Part shown: positions 16,743-24,540 of the stretch, piece by piece
Numbering within the stretch: position 1 is the first letter of the stretch
How the letters are laid out: every line of letters begins with the position of its first letter
DNA from: Pseudomonas vanderleydeniana
Lineage (GTDB): Bacteria > Pseudomonadota > Gammaproteobacteria > Pseudomonadales > Pseudomonadaceae
DNA: 64,000 nt
Assembly (NCBI RefSeq): GCF_014268755.2
Contig: NZ_CP077093.1
Span: 2,096,001-2,160,000 of the forward strand
Direction: 5' to 3'
The notes under the pieces: model-generated
The model's input: the letters and a program-made list of their open reading frames with translations, nothing else
Told to the model about the DNA's origin: nothing
Databases searched by the model: none
Program-made: the position numbers and the translations under genes

Positions 16743-16934
16743 ATGGGTTCCACCTTCAACGGCTTTATCGGCCTGATCATCCTTGCGCTGGATATCTGGG
16801 CCATTCTCAACGTACTGAAAAGCGGTGCCGAAACCGGGATGAAAATCCTCTGGGTATTGCTGATCGCGCTGTTGCCGGTCCTGGGCCTGATCATCTGGGC
16901 GATTGCCGGACCGCGGGGCGACGTGCGGGTCTAG
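16743..16934 (+). CDS. PLD-nuclease N-terminal-like small membrane protein
   Basis: 63 residues: two hydrophobic helices (FIGLIILALDIWAILNVL and KILWVLLIALLPVLGLIIW) separated by a short loop, ending with AGPRGDVRV. The pattern with W-x(n)-LLPVLG-x-IW-x-x-GPR is that of the PLDc_N domain, found at the start of cardiolipin synthases and alone in small proteins. Function as a single unit is unknown. A GGGAGCAGC ribosome site precedes the ATG. Confidence 0.82.
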   Translation: MGSTFNGFIGLIILALDIWAILNVLKSGAETGMKILWVLLIALLPVLGLIIWAIAGPRGDVRV

Positions 16935-17278
16935 TCACGACGCTCCGAAAGTCATGAACGAGGCCTGCCAGAGCGGTGCAATGCGTTTTGGCAGGCTGCC
17001 TTTTTTGTGTATCAAAACATGCGCCGGACGAAATTTTCACATTCCGTCTAAGACAATTCCTGCGTCTGATTTAGCCCTGTCATACTTCAAATCTTTGTTC
17101 TACAAAGATTTTTCGCCTTGGCGAGGGCAGATTTCAACGGCTAATCACGATACATGGGTGGTAAACCATCGATGATCGTGCAACATTTGCCGGCTTCGCG
17201 CCTCTCTCGTGGTGAATCGAGGGCAGGACGCCGCTGAAACCGACTTTTCAACTTGAATCCAACGAGTCCTCAATCGAC
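16935..17278. other. 344-bp gap: terminator followed by leader of the LtaS-like gene
   Basis: Contains the terminator at 16963-17006. The rest (17007-17278) is AT-richer, with clusters near 17030-17110, and is likely the promoter and a long leader for the sulfatase-fold gene. No gene or known RNA motif seen. Confidence 0.55.
16963..17006 (+). terminator. Rho-independent terminator
   Basis: GCCTGCCA (16963-16970) and TGGCAGGC (16989-16996) form an 8-bp stem with an 18-nt loop, followed shortly by six T residues. It ends the transcript of the small membrane protein gene. Confidence 0.75.
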
Positions 17279-19360
17279 ATGGCAAACCCGGACGCCCTGA
17301 GCACGCAGCGCCCCTCAACGCGCCTGCCGCAACCGTCAGTCAAGTCTCATCTGGCTTACACCCTGTTGTGTGCATTGATCATGATGGTGATGTTCACCCT
17401 GTTGCGGGTGGCATTGCTGGTCTACAACCGCGAGATGATCCTCGATACGCCGGCCTCGACCTTCCTCGAGGCGTTCGGCAACGGCCTGCGCTTCGACATC
17501 CGTATCGTGGTCTACTTCCTCGTGCCGCTGACGCTGGCGTTTCTCAGTGCCCGGGCCATGGCTGCGCGTGGATTCTTCCGCGTCTGGTTGACGGTGACGT
17601 CGAGCCTGGCGCTGTTCTTCGGCCTGATGGAGATGGACTTCTATCGCGAGTTTCACCAGCGCCTCAACGGCCTGGTGTTCCAGTACGTGAAGGAAGATCC
17701 GAAAACCGTGATGAGCATGCTCTGGTACGGTTTCCCGGTGGTCCGCTACCTGCTGGCCTGGGCCGTGGGCACCGTGGTGCTGAGCCTGCTGTTCCGTGGC
17801 GCCGACCGGATCACCCGTCCCCGTGCCGGCTACACCGCGAGTGCGGGCAGCCGCGCCGTCGCGCCCTGGTATGCCCGTACCGTGCTGTTCGTGGTGCTGC
17901 TGCTGATCTGCGTCGTCGCCGTTCGCGGCACCCTGCGCCAGGGGCCGCCGCTGCGTTGGGGTGATGCCTATACCACCAACTCGAACTTCGCCAACCAGCT
18001 GGGTCTCAATGGTTCGCTGACGCTGATCGCGGCCGCGCAGAGCCGCCTGTCCGATGACCGCAACAACATCTGGAAGGCCACCCTGCCACAGCCACTGGCC
18101 CAGCAGACCGTGCGTGACATGCTGCTGACCGCCAACGACAAGCTGGTCGACAGCGATATCGCCGCGATCCGCCGCGACACCACGCCACCGGCTGAAAACA
18201 CCCTGCCGATCAAGAACGTGGTGGTGATCCTGATGGAGAGCTTCGCCGGTCACTCGGTCGGCGCCCTCGGTCGTCCCGGCAATATCACTCCGTACTTCGA
18301 CAAGCTGTCCAAGGAAGGCCTGTTGTTCGAGCGGTTCTTCTCCAACGGTACCCACACCCACCAGGGCATGTTCGCCACCATGGCGTGCTTCCCGAACCTG
18401 CCTGGCTTCGAGTACCTGATGCAGACGCCGGAAGGCAGCCACAAGCTGTCCGGCCTGCCGCAACTGCTCAGCGCCCGCAAGTATGACGACGTGTATGTCT
18501 ACAACGGCGACTTCGCCTGGGACAACCAGTCGGGCTTCTTCGGCAGCCAGGGCATGACCACCTTCATCGGCCGTAACGACTTCGTCAACCCGGTGTTCTC
18601 CGACCCGACCTGGGGTGTGTCGGACCAGGACATGTTCAACCGCAGCCTGGAGGAGCTCAAGGCTCGCGAAGCGACTGGCAAACCGTTCTATGCGCTGCTG
18701 CAGACGCTGTCCAACCACACGCCGTACGCGTTGCCGACGCCGCTGCCTGTTGCGCCGGTGACCGATCGTGGTCCGCTCAACGAACACCTGACCGCGATGC
18801 GCTACTCCGACTGGGCACTGGGCCAGTTCTTCGAGAAGGCCCGCCAGGAGCCCTACTTCAAGGACACCCTGTTCGTGGTTGTGGGTGACCATGGTTTCGG
18901 TAACGAGGAACAGATCACCGAAATGGACCTGGGACGTTTCAACGTACCGCTGCTGTTGATCGGCCCGGGCATCCAGGAGAAGTTCGGTGCACGTCGCGAT
19001 ACCGTCGGTACCCAGATCGACATCGTGCCGACCATCATGGGTCGCCTGGGGGGCGAGTTCCGCCAGCAGTGCTGGGGACGTGACCTGCTCAACCTGCCTG
19101 AGGGTGACCATGGTATCGGCATGATCAAACCGTCGGGCAACGAGCCGACCGTGGCACTCGTCACCGGTGACCGGGTCCTGGTTCAACCCAAGGATGTGCC
19201 AGCCCGACTCTGGAGCTACCACTTGGGCGCCAACCCGGGTGGCGAAGTGCTGCCCAACTCGCCGGACGAGGCCGAGCTGAAGCAAACACTCGGTTCGTTC
19301 ATCCAGACCGCTACCAAGAGTCTGCTGGATAACACCGCAGGTGTCGCACCGAGCAAGTAA
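17279..19360 (+). CDS. LTA synthase-family membrane sulfatase-fold protein
   Basis: 693 residues. Five N-terminal transmembrane helices (about 20-225) anchor a large periplasmic sulfatase/alkaline-phosphatase domain. Active-site text includes VVVILMESFAGHSVG (metal-binding Glu), FSNGTHTHQGMFATMACF (candidate nucleophile Thr358 or Thr360) and VVVGDHGFGNEE (metal-binding D-H). Gram-negative members, as in OpgB, transfer or cleave phosphoglycerol or phosphoethanolamine groups. Teichoic acid is not expected here, so an osmoregulated glucan or lipid head group is the likelier target. It stands alone with its own terminator. Confidence 0.9.
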   Translation: MANPDALSTQRPSTRLPQPSVKSHLAYTLLCALIMMVMFTLLRVALLVYNREMILDTPASTFLEAFGNGLRFDIRIVVYFLVPLTLAFLSARAMAARGFFRVWLTVTSSLALFFGLMEMDFYREFHQRLNGLVFQYVKEDPKTVMSMLWYGFPVVRYLLAWAVGTVVLSLLFRGADRITRPRAGYTASAGSRAVAPWYARTVLFVVLLLICVVAVRGTLRQGPPLRWGDAYTTNSNFANQLGLNGSLTLIAAAQSRLSDDRNNIWKATLPQPLAQQTVRDMLLTANDKLVDSDIAAIRRDTTPPAENTLPIKNVVVILMESFAGHSVGALGRPGNITPYFDKLSKEGLLFERFFSNGTHTHQGMFATMACFPNLPGFEYLMQTPEGSHKLSGLPQLLSARKYDDVYVYNGDFAWDNQSGFFGSQGMTTFIGRNDFVNPVFSDPTWGVSDQDMFNRSLEELKAREATGKPFYALLQTLSNHTPYALPTPLPVAPVTDRGPLNEHLTAMRYSDWALGQFFEKARQEPYFKDTLFVVVGDHGFGNEEQITEMDLGRFNVPLLLIGPGIQEKFGARRDTVGTQIDIVPTIMGRLGGEFRQQCWGRDLLNLPEGDHGIGMIKPSGNEPTVALVTGDRVLVQPKDVPARLWSYHLGANPGGEVLPNSPDEAELKQTLGSFIQTATKSLLDNTAGVAPSK

Positions 19361-19390
19361 CACCGTCCGGTGATCCGCGCAGCATGAAAA

Positions 19391-19417
19391 ACGCCCCGAA
19401 TCCGGGGCGTTTTTTTT
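19391..19417 (+). terminator. Rho-independent terminator
   Basis: ACGCCCCG and CGGGGCGT (8 bp) close an AATC loop and are followed by a run of seven or more T. It lies 30 bp after the LtaS-like stop codon. Confidence 0.92.
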
Positions 19418-19455
19418 GCCTGCAGGAGCGGCAGGAGAGTGGGCTTGCGCCGGGA

Positions 19456-19608
19456 TCATATCCTGCCGAGCAATACCAGGATCAGCAGAATGACGAGTAC
19501 CGTACCGATGACGCCCGACGGACCGTAACCCCAACTCCGGGAGTGCGGGAAGACTGGCAGACCACCGATCAGCAACAGAATCAGGATGACAATCAGAATA
19601 GTACCCAT
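19456..19608 (-). CDS. DUF3309 family small membrane protein
   Basis: 50 residues. It reads MGTILIVILILLLIGG, then LPVFPHSRSWGYGPSG, then a second hydrophobic helix ending LLGRI. The central PHSRSWGYGPSG motif is diagnostic for DUF3309, small proteins common in proteobacteria and often stress-related. AGGA lies 8 nt upstream of the ATG. Its function is not known. It is convergent with the LtaS-like gene. Confidence 0.88.
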   Translation of the reverse strand: MGTILIVILILLLIGGLPVFPHSRSWGYGPSGVIGTVLVILLILVLLGRI

Positions 19609-19928
19609 GGTGTTTTCCTTGTTGGTTATCCCGTCAGTACAAAGTTCGATTCATTGATCAACTAACGAACCGCCTTAACTTTCCGACTGGGCGGTTGACT
19701 GGAAAATTCAGTTTTTCTACCAAGGTATTTTTCCCGGCATTTATTCCGCGTATTTATTGCCGCTGGTGCACTTTCCCGTGGGCGCCGGTGGAACTTGCAG
19801 GCGACGCGACAGTCGTCCTCGGCCAGGACTTTGCCTCCAGTATTCAGCAATCTGATGGTGCATGGGCGGCTGATCTTCCTTCGCTACACTGCGGCTCAAC
19901 TTCCTCGGAACGCACAAGGCATCCTCCT
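19609..19928. other. 320-bp divergent intergenic region
   Basis: Separates the DUF3309 gene from the SDR gene, so it must hold both promoters. It is AT-rich around 19630-19750. I see no gene, repeat or recognised regulatory motif. Confidence 0.5.
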
Positions 19929-20744
19929 ATGCAAAATCGCATCATGATCACTGGCGCCGGCTCTGGCCTGGGCCGCGAAATCGCCCTGCGCTGGGCGCGC
20001 GAAGGCTGGCGACTGGCCTTGTCCGATGTCAGCGAGGCCGGCCTGCAGGAAACCCTGGGCCTCGTGCGCGAGGCCGGTGGCGACGGTTTCACCCAGCGTT
20101 GCGATGTGCGTGACTACAGCCAGTTGACGGCCCTGGCCCAGGCCTGCGAGGTCAAGTTCGGTGGCATCGATGTGATCGTCAACAACGCGGGCGTAGCCTC
20201 CGGAGGCTTCTTCAGCGAGCTGTCCCTGGAGGACTGGGAGTGGCAGATCGCGATCAACCTGATGGGTGTGGTCAAGGGCTGCAAGGCCTTCCTGCCGCTG
20301 CTGGAGCAGAGCAAGGGCAAGATCATCAATATCGCGTCCATGGCCGCCTTGATGCAGGGGCCGGCGATGAGCAACTACAACGTTGCCAAGGCTGGGGTGG
20401 TGGCCTTGTCCGAGAGCCTGCTGATCGAGCTGGCGCAAGAAGAGATTGGCGTGCACGTGGTTTGCCCGTCGTTTTTCCAGACCAACCTGCTGGACTCTTT
20501 CCGCGGCCCGACTCCCGCCATGAAGGCCCAGGTCGGCAAGTTGCTGGAGAGCTCGCCGATTACCGCCAGCGATATTGCCGACTACATCTACCAGCGTGTC
20601 GCCGAGGGCGAGTTCATGATCCTGCCCCACGAGCAGGGGCGCATGGCCTGGGCCCTCAAGCAGAAGAATCCGCAGTTGCTCTATGACGAAATGACCGTGA
20701 TGGCCAACAAAATGCGGGCCAAGGCCCGGCAGTCCAGCCAATAA
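19929..20744 (+). CDS. SDR-family oxidoreductase
   Basis: 271-residue short-chain dehydrogenase/reductase. The nucleotide-binding TGAGSGLG at the N terminus, the structural NNAG, the catalytic serine in NIASMAALMQGP and Y-x-x-x-K in YNVAKAGVVAL are all intact. The C-terminal extension (about 220-271) is basic and helical. The acidic residue after strand 2 (LALSDVSE) favours NAD(H). The substrate is unknown. An upstream open frame from 19695 has no ribosome site, so I start at the ATG of MQNRIMITG. Confidence 0.9.
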   Translation: MQNRIMITGAGSGLGREIALRWAREGWRLALSDVSEAGLQETLGLVREAGGDGFTQRCDVRDYSQLTALAQACEVKFGGIDVIVNNAGVASGGFFSELSLEDWEWQIAINLMGVVKGCKAFLPLLEQSKGKIINIASMAALMQGPAMSNYNVAKAGVVALSESLLIELAQEEIGVHVVCPSFFQTNLLDSFRGPTPAMKAQVGKLLESSPITASDIADYIYQRVAEGEFMILPHEQGRMAWALKQKNPQLLYDEMTVMANKMRAKARQSSQ

Positions 20745-20900
20745 GCTGGCGGAGCGCCCCGGCTGGAATCGCTACGGCGAAAAGTCCTATGGGGCGCAGT
20801 ATGAAATCTGATTCTGTAGGGCGAATCGGCCGTGTCGGTAAGGGCCGGCTGATTTGCCGCTACCGCATTGAAGGGGCCGATCCGGCGGGGCAGTCTTGGG

Positions 20901-20926
20901 CACTCATAAACCCTTGAGGATGAGTG
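20901..20926 (+). promoter_or_regulatory. Hairpin presenting the csrA ribosome binding site
   Basis: CACTCAT (20901-20907) and ATGAGTG (20920-20926) form a perfect 7-bp stem. The 12-nt loop ends in TTGAGG, so the GAGGA Shine-Dalgarno sequence sits at the loop edge, with the start codon two bases past the stem. A GGA at a loop edge is where CsrA/RsmA proteins bind. Autoregulation is therefore plausible but inferred. Confidence 0.5.
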
Positions 20927-20928
20927 CC

Positions 20929-21126
20929 ATGCTTGTATTGAGCCGTGTCGTGGGCGAGAAGATTTCCATCGGCGACAACATCACCGTGCGGATTCTCGCG
21001 GTCAATGGCAATCACGTACGCTTTGGCGTGGAAGCGCCGAAGAACGTCAACGTCCACCGTGCCGAGATCTATCGCCGGATCCTGACGAAGGTCGACCCCG
21101 TCCGCGATCCGGTGGCGCAGAGCTAG
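20929..21126 (+). CDS. csrA: CsrA/RsmA-family translational regulator
   Basis: 65-residue RNA-binding dimer of the Csr/Rsm family, which binds GGA motifs near ribosome sites and is titrated by Gac-controlled small RNAs. The text [37 protein letters not shown] covers both RNA-contacting edges; the conserved Arg of HRAEIY is present. It differs from the main RsmA and RsmE types (MLILTR...) and looks like the third, RsmI/CsrA1-like, paralogue of fluorescent pseudomonads. The ATG at 20929 follows a GAGGA in a hairpin loop. Confidence 0.93.
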   Translation: MLVLSRVVGEKISIGDNITVRILAVNGNHVRFGVEAPKNVNVHRAEIYRRILTKVDPVRDPVAQS

Positions 21127-21136
21127 AACCTTCGCC

Positions 21137-21364
21137 TCAGTCGAAGAACTCCTTGGGCACCGCATGCTTGGGCACCAGCTGGCACTGCTGGCTTTCCAGG
21201 TCGAAGAAGATCACCGCCTGGCCCTTGCTCAACGCCTGCCGGACCCTGAGCACGCGAGTCTCCTGGGGCGTGTCGTCGCCGTTGTCGGTGCCATCGCGGC
21301 TGACGAAGTCCTCGATCAGCCGGGTCAGGGTGTCGGGTTCGAGTTGGTCGTGGGGAATCAGCAT
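21137..21364 (-). CDS. YheU-family small protein
   Basis: 75 residues, cytoplasmic. MLIPHDQLEPDTLTRLIEDF followed by SRDGTD and VRQALSKGQAVIFFDLESQQ is the YheU signature. The structure of family members is known, but no function is assigned to my knowledge. It is convergent with csrA, 10 bp between stops. Confidence 0.9.
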   Translation of the reverse strand: MLIPHDQLEPDTLTRLIEDFVSRDGTDNGDDTPQETRVLRVRQALSKGQAVIFFDLESQQCQLVPKHAVPKEFFD

Positions 21365-21450
21365 GAACGGTTCTCTTCGGGAATCGGCGTGATGCTACTG
21401 CGACTTGCCGGGCGCGGCTACCGCTAATCGGTCGGCAGCCGCGTTTCCCC

Positions 21451-22644
21451 TTAGTCCGCTGGGGTGCGCTGGCCGATCAGGCTGTCCACCGTCGGCACCC
21501 GGGTGTCGCTTTCCATCTGTGTCTCGTGTTCCAGCTGCCGGCTGAAGCGGTCGAGGGAACCGCTGGCTGGTTGCGCATCGCTGGCGAACACCGGCGGGCT
21601 CAGCAGGTAGGCGCCGAGCAGGCGGCTCAGGGCCGCGAGGCTGTCGATATGGGTACGTTCATAACCGTGGGTGGCGTCGCAGCCGAAGGCCAGCAGTGCC
21701 ATGCGGCTGTCGTGCCCGGCGGTCGCTGCCGAATGGGCATCGCTGAAGTAGTAGCGGAACAGGTCACGGCGTACCGGCAGCTCGTGGGTCGTCGCCAGGT
21801 TCAGCAGATGACGTGACAGGTGGTAGTCGTAGGGGCCGCCGGAGTCCTGCATGGCCACGCTGACCGCGTGTTCGTTCGAGTGCTGGCCGGGGGCGACCGG
21901 GGCGATATCGATGCCGACGAACTCGCTGACATCCCAAGGCAGGGCGGCCGCTGCGCCACTGCCGATCTCCTCGGTGATGGTGAACAGCGGGTGGCAGTCG
22001 ATCAGCGGTTGCACACCGCTTTCGACGATGGCCTTGAGCGCGGTGAGCAGGGCTGCCACGCCGGCCTTGTCGTCCAGGTGGCGGGCGCTGATATGGCCGC
22101 TTTCGGTGAACTCCGGCAGTGGGTCGAAGGCAACGAAGTCGCCGATGCCGATGCCCAGCGAGTCGCAGTCGGCCCGGGTTGCGCAGTAGGCGTCCAGGCG
22201 CAGTTCGACGTGATCCCAGCTGACCGGCAACTCGTCCACGGCGGTGTTGAAGGCGTGCCCGGACGCCATCAACGGGAGCACGCTGCCGCGAATCACTCCG
22301 GTATCGGTGAACAGGCTAACCCGGCTGCCCTCGGCGAAACGGCTGGACCAGCAACCGACCGGGGCCAGGCTCAGCCGGCCATTGTCCTTGATCGCCCGCA
22401 CGGCGGCACCGATGGTGTCCAGGTGGGCCGAGACGGCGCGGTCGGGGCTGCTCTGGCGACCCTTGAGGGTGGCGCGGATGGTGCCGCGGCGGGTCAGTTC
22501 GAAGGGAATGCCGAGCTCTTCCAGGCGTTCGGCGACATAACGCACGATGGTGTCGGTGAAGCCGGTCGGGCTGGGAATGGCGAGCATTTCCAGCAGTACC
22601 CGTTGCAGGTAGTCGAGGTCGGGCTGGGGGAGTGGGGTGGTCAT
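21451..22644 (-). CDS. M42-family peptidase of the NAGGN osmoprotectant system
   Basis: 397-residue zinc aminopeptidase-like protein, third gene of the NAGGN operon. Metal-site text includes VSAHLDTIGAAVRAI, the bridging aspartate in ARHLDDKAGVAALL, TITEEIGSGAAAAL with the catalytic Glu pair, and a C-terminal THGYERTHID. It corresponds to the 'trio' M42 hydrolase family (TIGR03106, from memory). Its exact job is unproven; cleaving the dipeptide osmolyte when osmolarity falls is a reasonable guess. It is separated from the synthetase gene by 146 bp that contain a REPIN. Confidence 0.9.
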   Translation of the reverse strand: MTTPLPQPDLDYLQRVLLEMLAIPSPTGFTDTIVRYVAERLEELGIPFELTRRGTIRATLKGRQSSPDRAVSAHLDTIGAAVRAIKDNGRLSLAPVGCWSSRFAEGSRVSLFTDTGVIRGSVLPLMASGHAFNTAVDELPVSWDHVELRLDAYCATRADCDSLGIGIGDFVAFDPLPEFTESGHISARHLDDKAGVAALLTALKAIVESGVQPLIDCHPLFTITEEIGSGAAAALPWDVSEFVGIDIAPVAPGQHSNEHAVSVAMQDSGGPYDYHLSRHLLNLATTHELPVRRDLFRYYFSDAHSAATAGHDSRMALLAFGCDATHGYERTHIDSLAALSRLLGAYLLSPPVFASDAQPASGSLDRFSRQLEHETQMESDTRVPTVDSLIGQRTPAD

Positions 22645-22677
22645 GGCTACTCCTGTTCCGGTGGGAGGGGGAACCGT

Positions 22678-22765
22678 TGTGGGAGCCGGCTTGCTGGCGA
22701 TAGCGGTGCGTCAGTCGACAGGGGGGCGACTGTCAGATCGTCATCGCCAGCCAGCCGGTTCCACA
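22678..22765. repeat. REPIN inside the NAGGN operon
   Basis: TGTGGGAGCCGGCTTGCTGG followed by CGATA (from 22678) faces its complement CATCGCCAGCCAGCCGGTTC followed by CACA (to 22765) around a 40-bp centre. It fills most of the gap between the synthetase and the M42 peptidase genes. On the transcript it would fold into a strong hairpin that could lower or protect the two sides differently. Confidence 0.88.
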
Positions 22766-22790
22766 GGTCAAGGCTCAGGCATTGAATGGG

Positions 22791-24536
22791 TCATTGCGCC
22801 GGCCGGCTATGGGGAAACAACAGGTCGATGAAACGTTCGGCGGTCGGCTGCGGTTCGTGGTTGGCCAGCCCGCAACGCTCGTTGGCCTCGATGAACACGT
22901 ATTCCGGCCGGTCCGCCGCAGGCACCATGAGGTCCAGCCCGACCACCGGGATATCCAGTGCTCGCGCCGCCCGTACGGCGGCCTCGGCCAGTTCCGGGTG
23001 GAGGATGGCCGTCACGTCCTCCAGGCTGCCGCCGGTGTGCAGGTTGGCGGTCCGTCGCACGGCCAGTTGTTCGCCCTGGGCCAGGACCGTGTTGTAGTCA
23101 TACCCGGCGGCATGCAGGGTGCGCTGGGTTTCCGCATCGAGGGGAATCCGGCTCTCGCCCCCGGTGGCCGCCTGGCGTCGGCGGCTCTGGGCCTCGATCA
23201 GCGCCCCGATGCTGTGCTGGCCGTCACCGATCACCTGGGCCGGGTGGCGCACGGCGGCGGCGACCACCTGGAAACCGATCACCACGATGCGCAGGTCCAG
23301 ACCTTCGTGGAAGCTTTCCAGCAGCACCCGGCTGTCGAAGGCGCGTGCGGCCTCGATGGCCTGTTCGACTTCGGCGGCGCTGCGCAGGTCGACTGCCACG
23401 CCCTGGCCCTGTTCGCCGTCCAGGGGCTTGACCACTACCCGGCGGTGCGTTCGCAGGAACGCCTTGTTGTCCTCGGCGTCGGCGGCACGCTGTTGCTGCG
23501 GTACGTTGAGGCCGGCGTCACGCAGGACCCGGTGGGTCAGGCTCTTGTCCTGGCACAGGGTCATGCTGATGGCACTGGTCAGGTCGGTCAGCGACTCGCG
23601 GCAGCGCACCCGGCGCCCGCCGTGGCTGAGGGTGAACATGCCGGCGGCGGCGTCGTCGACCTGCACGTCGATACCGCGGCGGTGGGCTTCCTCGACCAGT
23701 ATCCGGGCGTAGGGATTGAACTCGGCTTCCGGGCCCGGGCCGAGGAACAGCGGCTGGTTGATGCCATTCTTGCGCTTGATGGCAAAGGTACTGAGGGTGC
23801 GAAAGCCGAGCTTGGCGTAGAGGCTCTTGGCCTGGCGATTGTCATGCAGCACCGACAGGTCGAGGTGGCTCAGGCCACGGCTCATGAAATGCTCGACCAG
23901 GTGCCGTACCAGCACCTCGCCGACGCCCGGCCGGCTGCACTGCGGGTCGACTGCCAGGCACCAGAGGCTGCAGCCATGCTCCGGATCGTGGAACGCCTTG
24001 CGATGGTTGAGGCCCATGACGCTGCCGATCAGTGCCCCGCTGTCCTCGTCCTCCGCCAGCCAGTACACCGGTCCGCCCTCATGGCGCGGGGTCAACAGCT
24101 GCGGATCGATCGGCAGCATGCCCCGGGCGAGGTAGAGCTGGTTGATCGCCTGCCAGTCCTCGGGGCTCTGCGCCCGGCGAATACGGAACCCGCGAAACAC
24201 CCGGGTGGCCGGACGGTAGTCGCTGAACCACAGACGCAGGGTGTCCGAGGGGTCGAGGAACAACTGCTGCGGCGCCTGGGCCAGCACCTGCTGGGGAGCG
24301 GCGACATACAAGGCAATATCCCGCTCGCCGGCCTGTTCGTTGAGCAGTTCTTCGGCCAGTGCGGCCGGATCGGCGAAGGTGTGGCCGACCAGCAGCCGGC
24401 CCCAGCCGCAGTGCACGGCCACCGGCGCCGCGGCCGGCTCGCTGCCGTCCTCGGCCAGGCGTGCCTGCAGGCGTTCGTAGGAGGGCGGCTGGCCGCGCAG
24501 CAGGCGTTGGCTGTAGGTCGTGGCGTGAGCTTTCAT
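22791..24536 (-). CDS. ngg: N-acetylglutaminylglutamine synthetase (GNAT plus ATP-grasp)
   Basis: 581-residue fusion enzyme that makes the dipeptide osmolyte N-acetylglutaminylglutamine amide together with the neighbouring amidotransferase. The N-terminal half (about 110-270) is a GNAT acetyltransferase with SLWCLAVDPQCSRPGVGEVL as acetyl-CoA loop. The C-terminal half (about 290-575) is an ATP-grasp ligase related to cyanophycin synthetase: RRVVVKPLDGEQGQGVAVDL is the nucleotide loop and FIEANERCGL the metal site. Made in response to osmotic stress in characterised systems. Four bases separate it from the amidotransferase gene. Confidence 0.92.
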   Translation of the reverse strand: MKAHATTYSQRLLRGQPPSYERLQARLAEDGSEPAAAPVAVHCGWGRLLVGHTFADPAALAEELLNEQAGERDIALYVAAPQQVLAQAPQQLFLDPSDTLRLWFSDYRPATRVFRGFRIRRAQSPEDWQAINQLYLARGMLPIDPQLLTPRHEGGPVYWLAEDEDSGALIGSVMGLNHRKAFHDPEHGCSLWCLAVDPQCSRPGVGEVLVRHLVEHFMSRGLSHLDLSVLHDNRQAKSLYAKLGFRTLSTFAIKRKNGINQPLFLGPGPEAEFNPYARILVEEAHRRGIDVQVDDAAAGMFTLSHGGRRVRCRESLTDLTSAISMTLCQDKSLTHRVLRDAGLNVPQQQRAADAEDNKAFLRTHRRVVVKPLDGEQGQGVAVDLRSAAEVEQAIEAARAFDSRVLLESFHEGLDLRIVVIGFQVVAAAVRHPAQVIGDGQHSIGALIEAQSRRRQAATGGESRIPLDAETQRTLHAAGYDYNTVLAQGEQLAVRRTANLHTGGSLEDVTAILHPELAEAAVRAARALDIPVVGLDLMVPAADRPEYVFIEANERCGLANHEPQPTAERFIDLLFPHSRPAQ

Positions 24537-24540
24537 CCGA

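Noticed and set aside
17336..19534. 732-codon minus-strand open frame opposite the LtaS-like gene
   Set aside because: Antisense to a protein with clear catalytic motifs and membrane helices; composition typical of a shadow frame.
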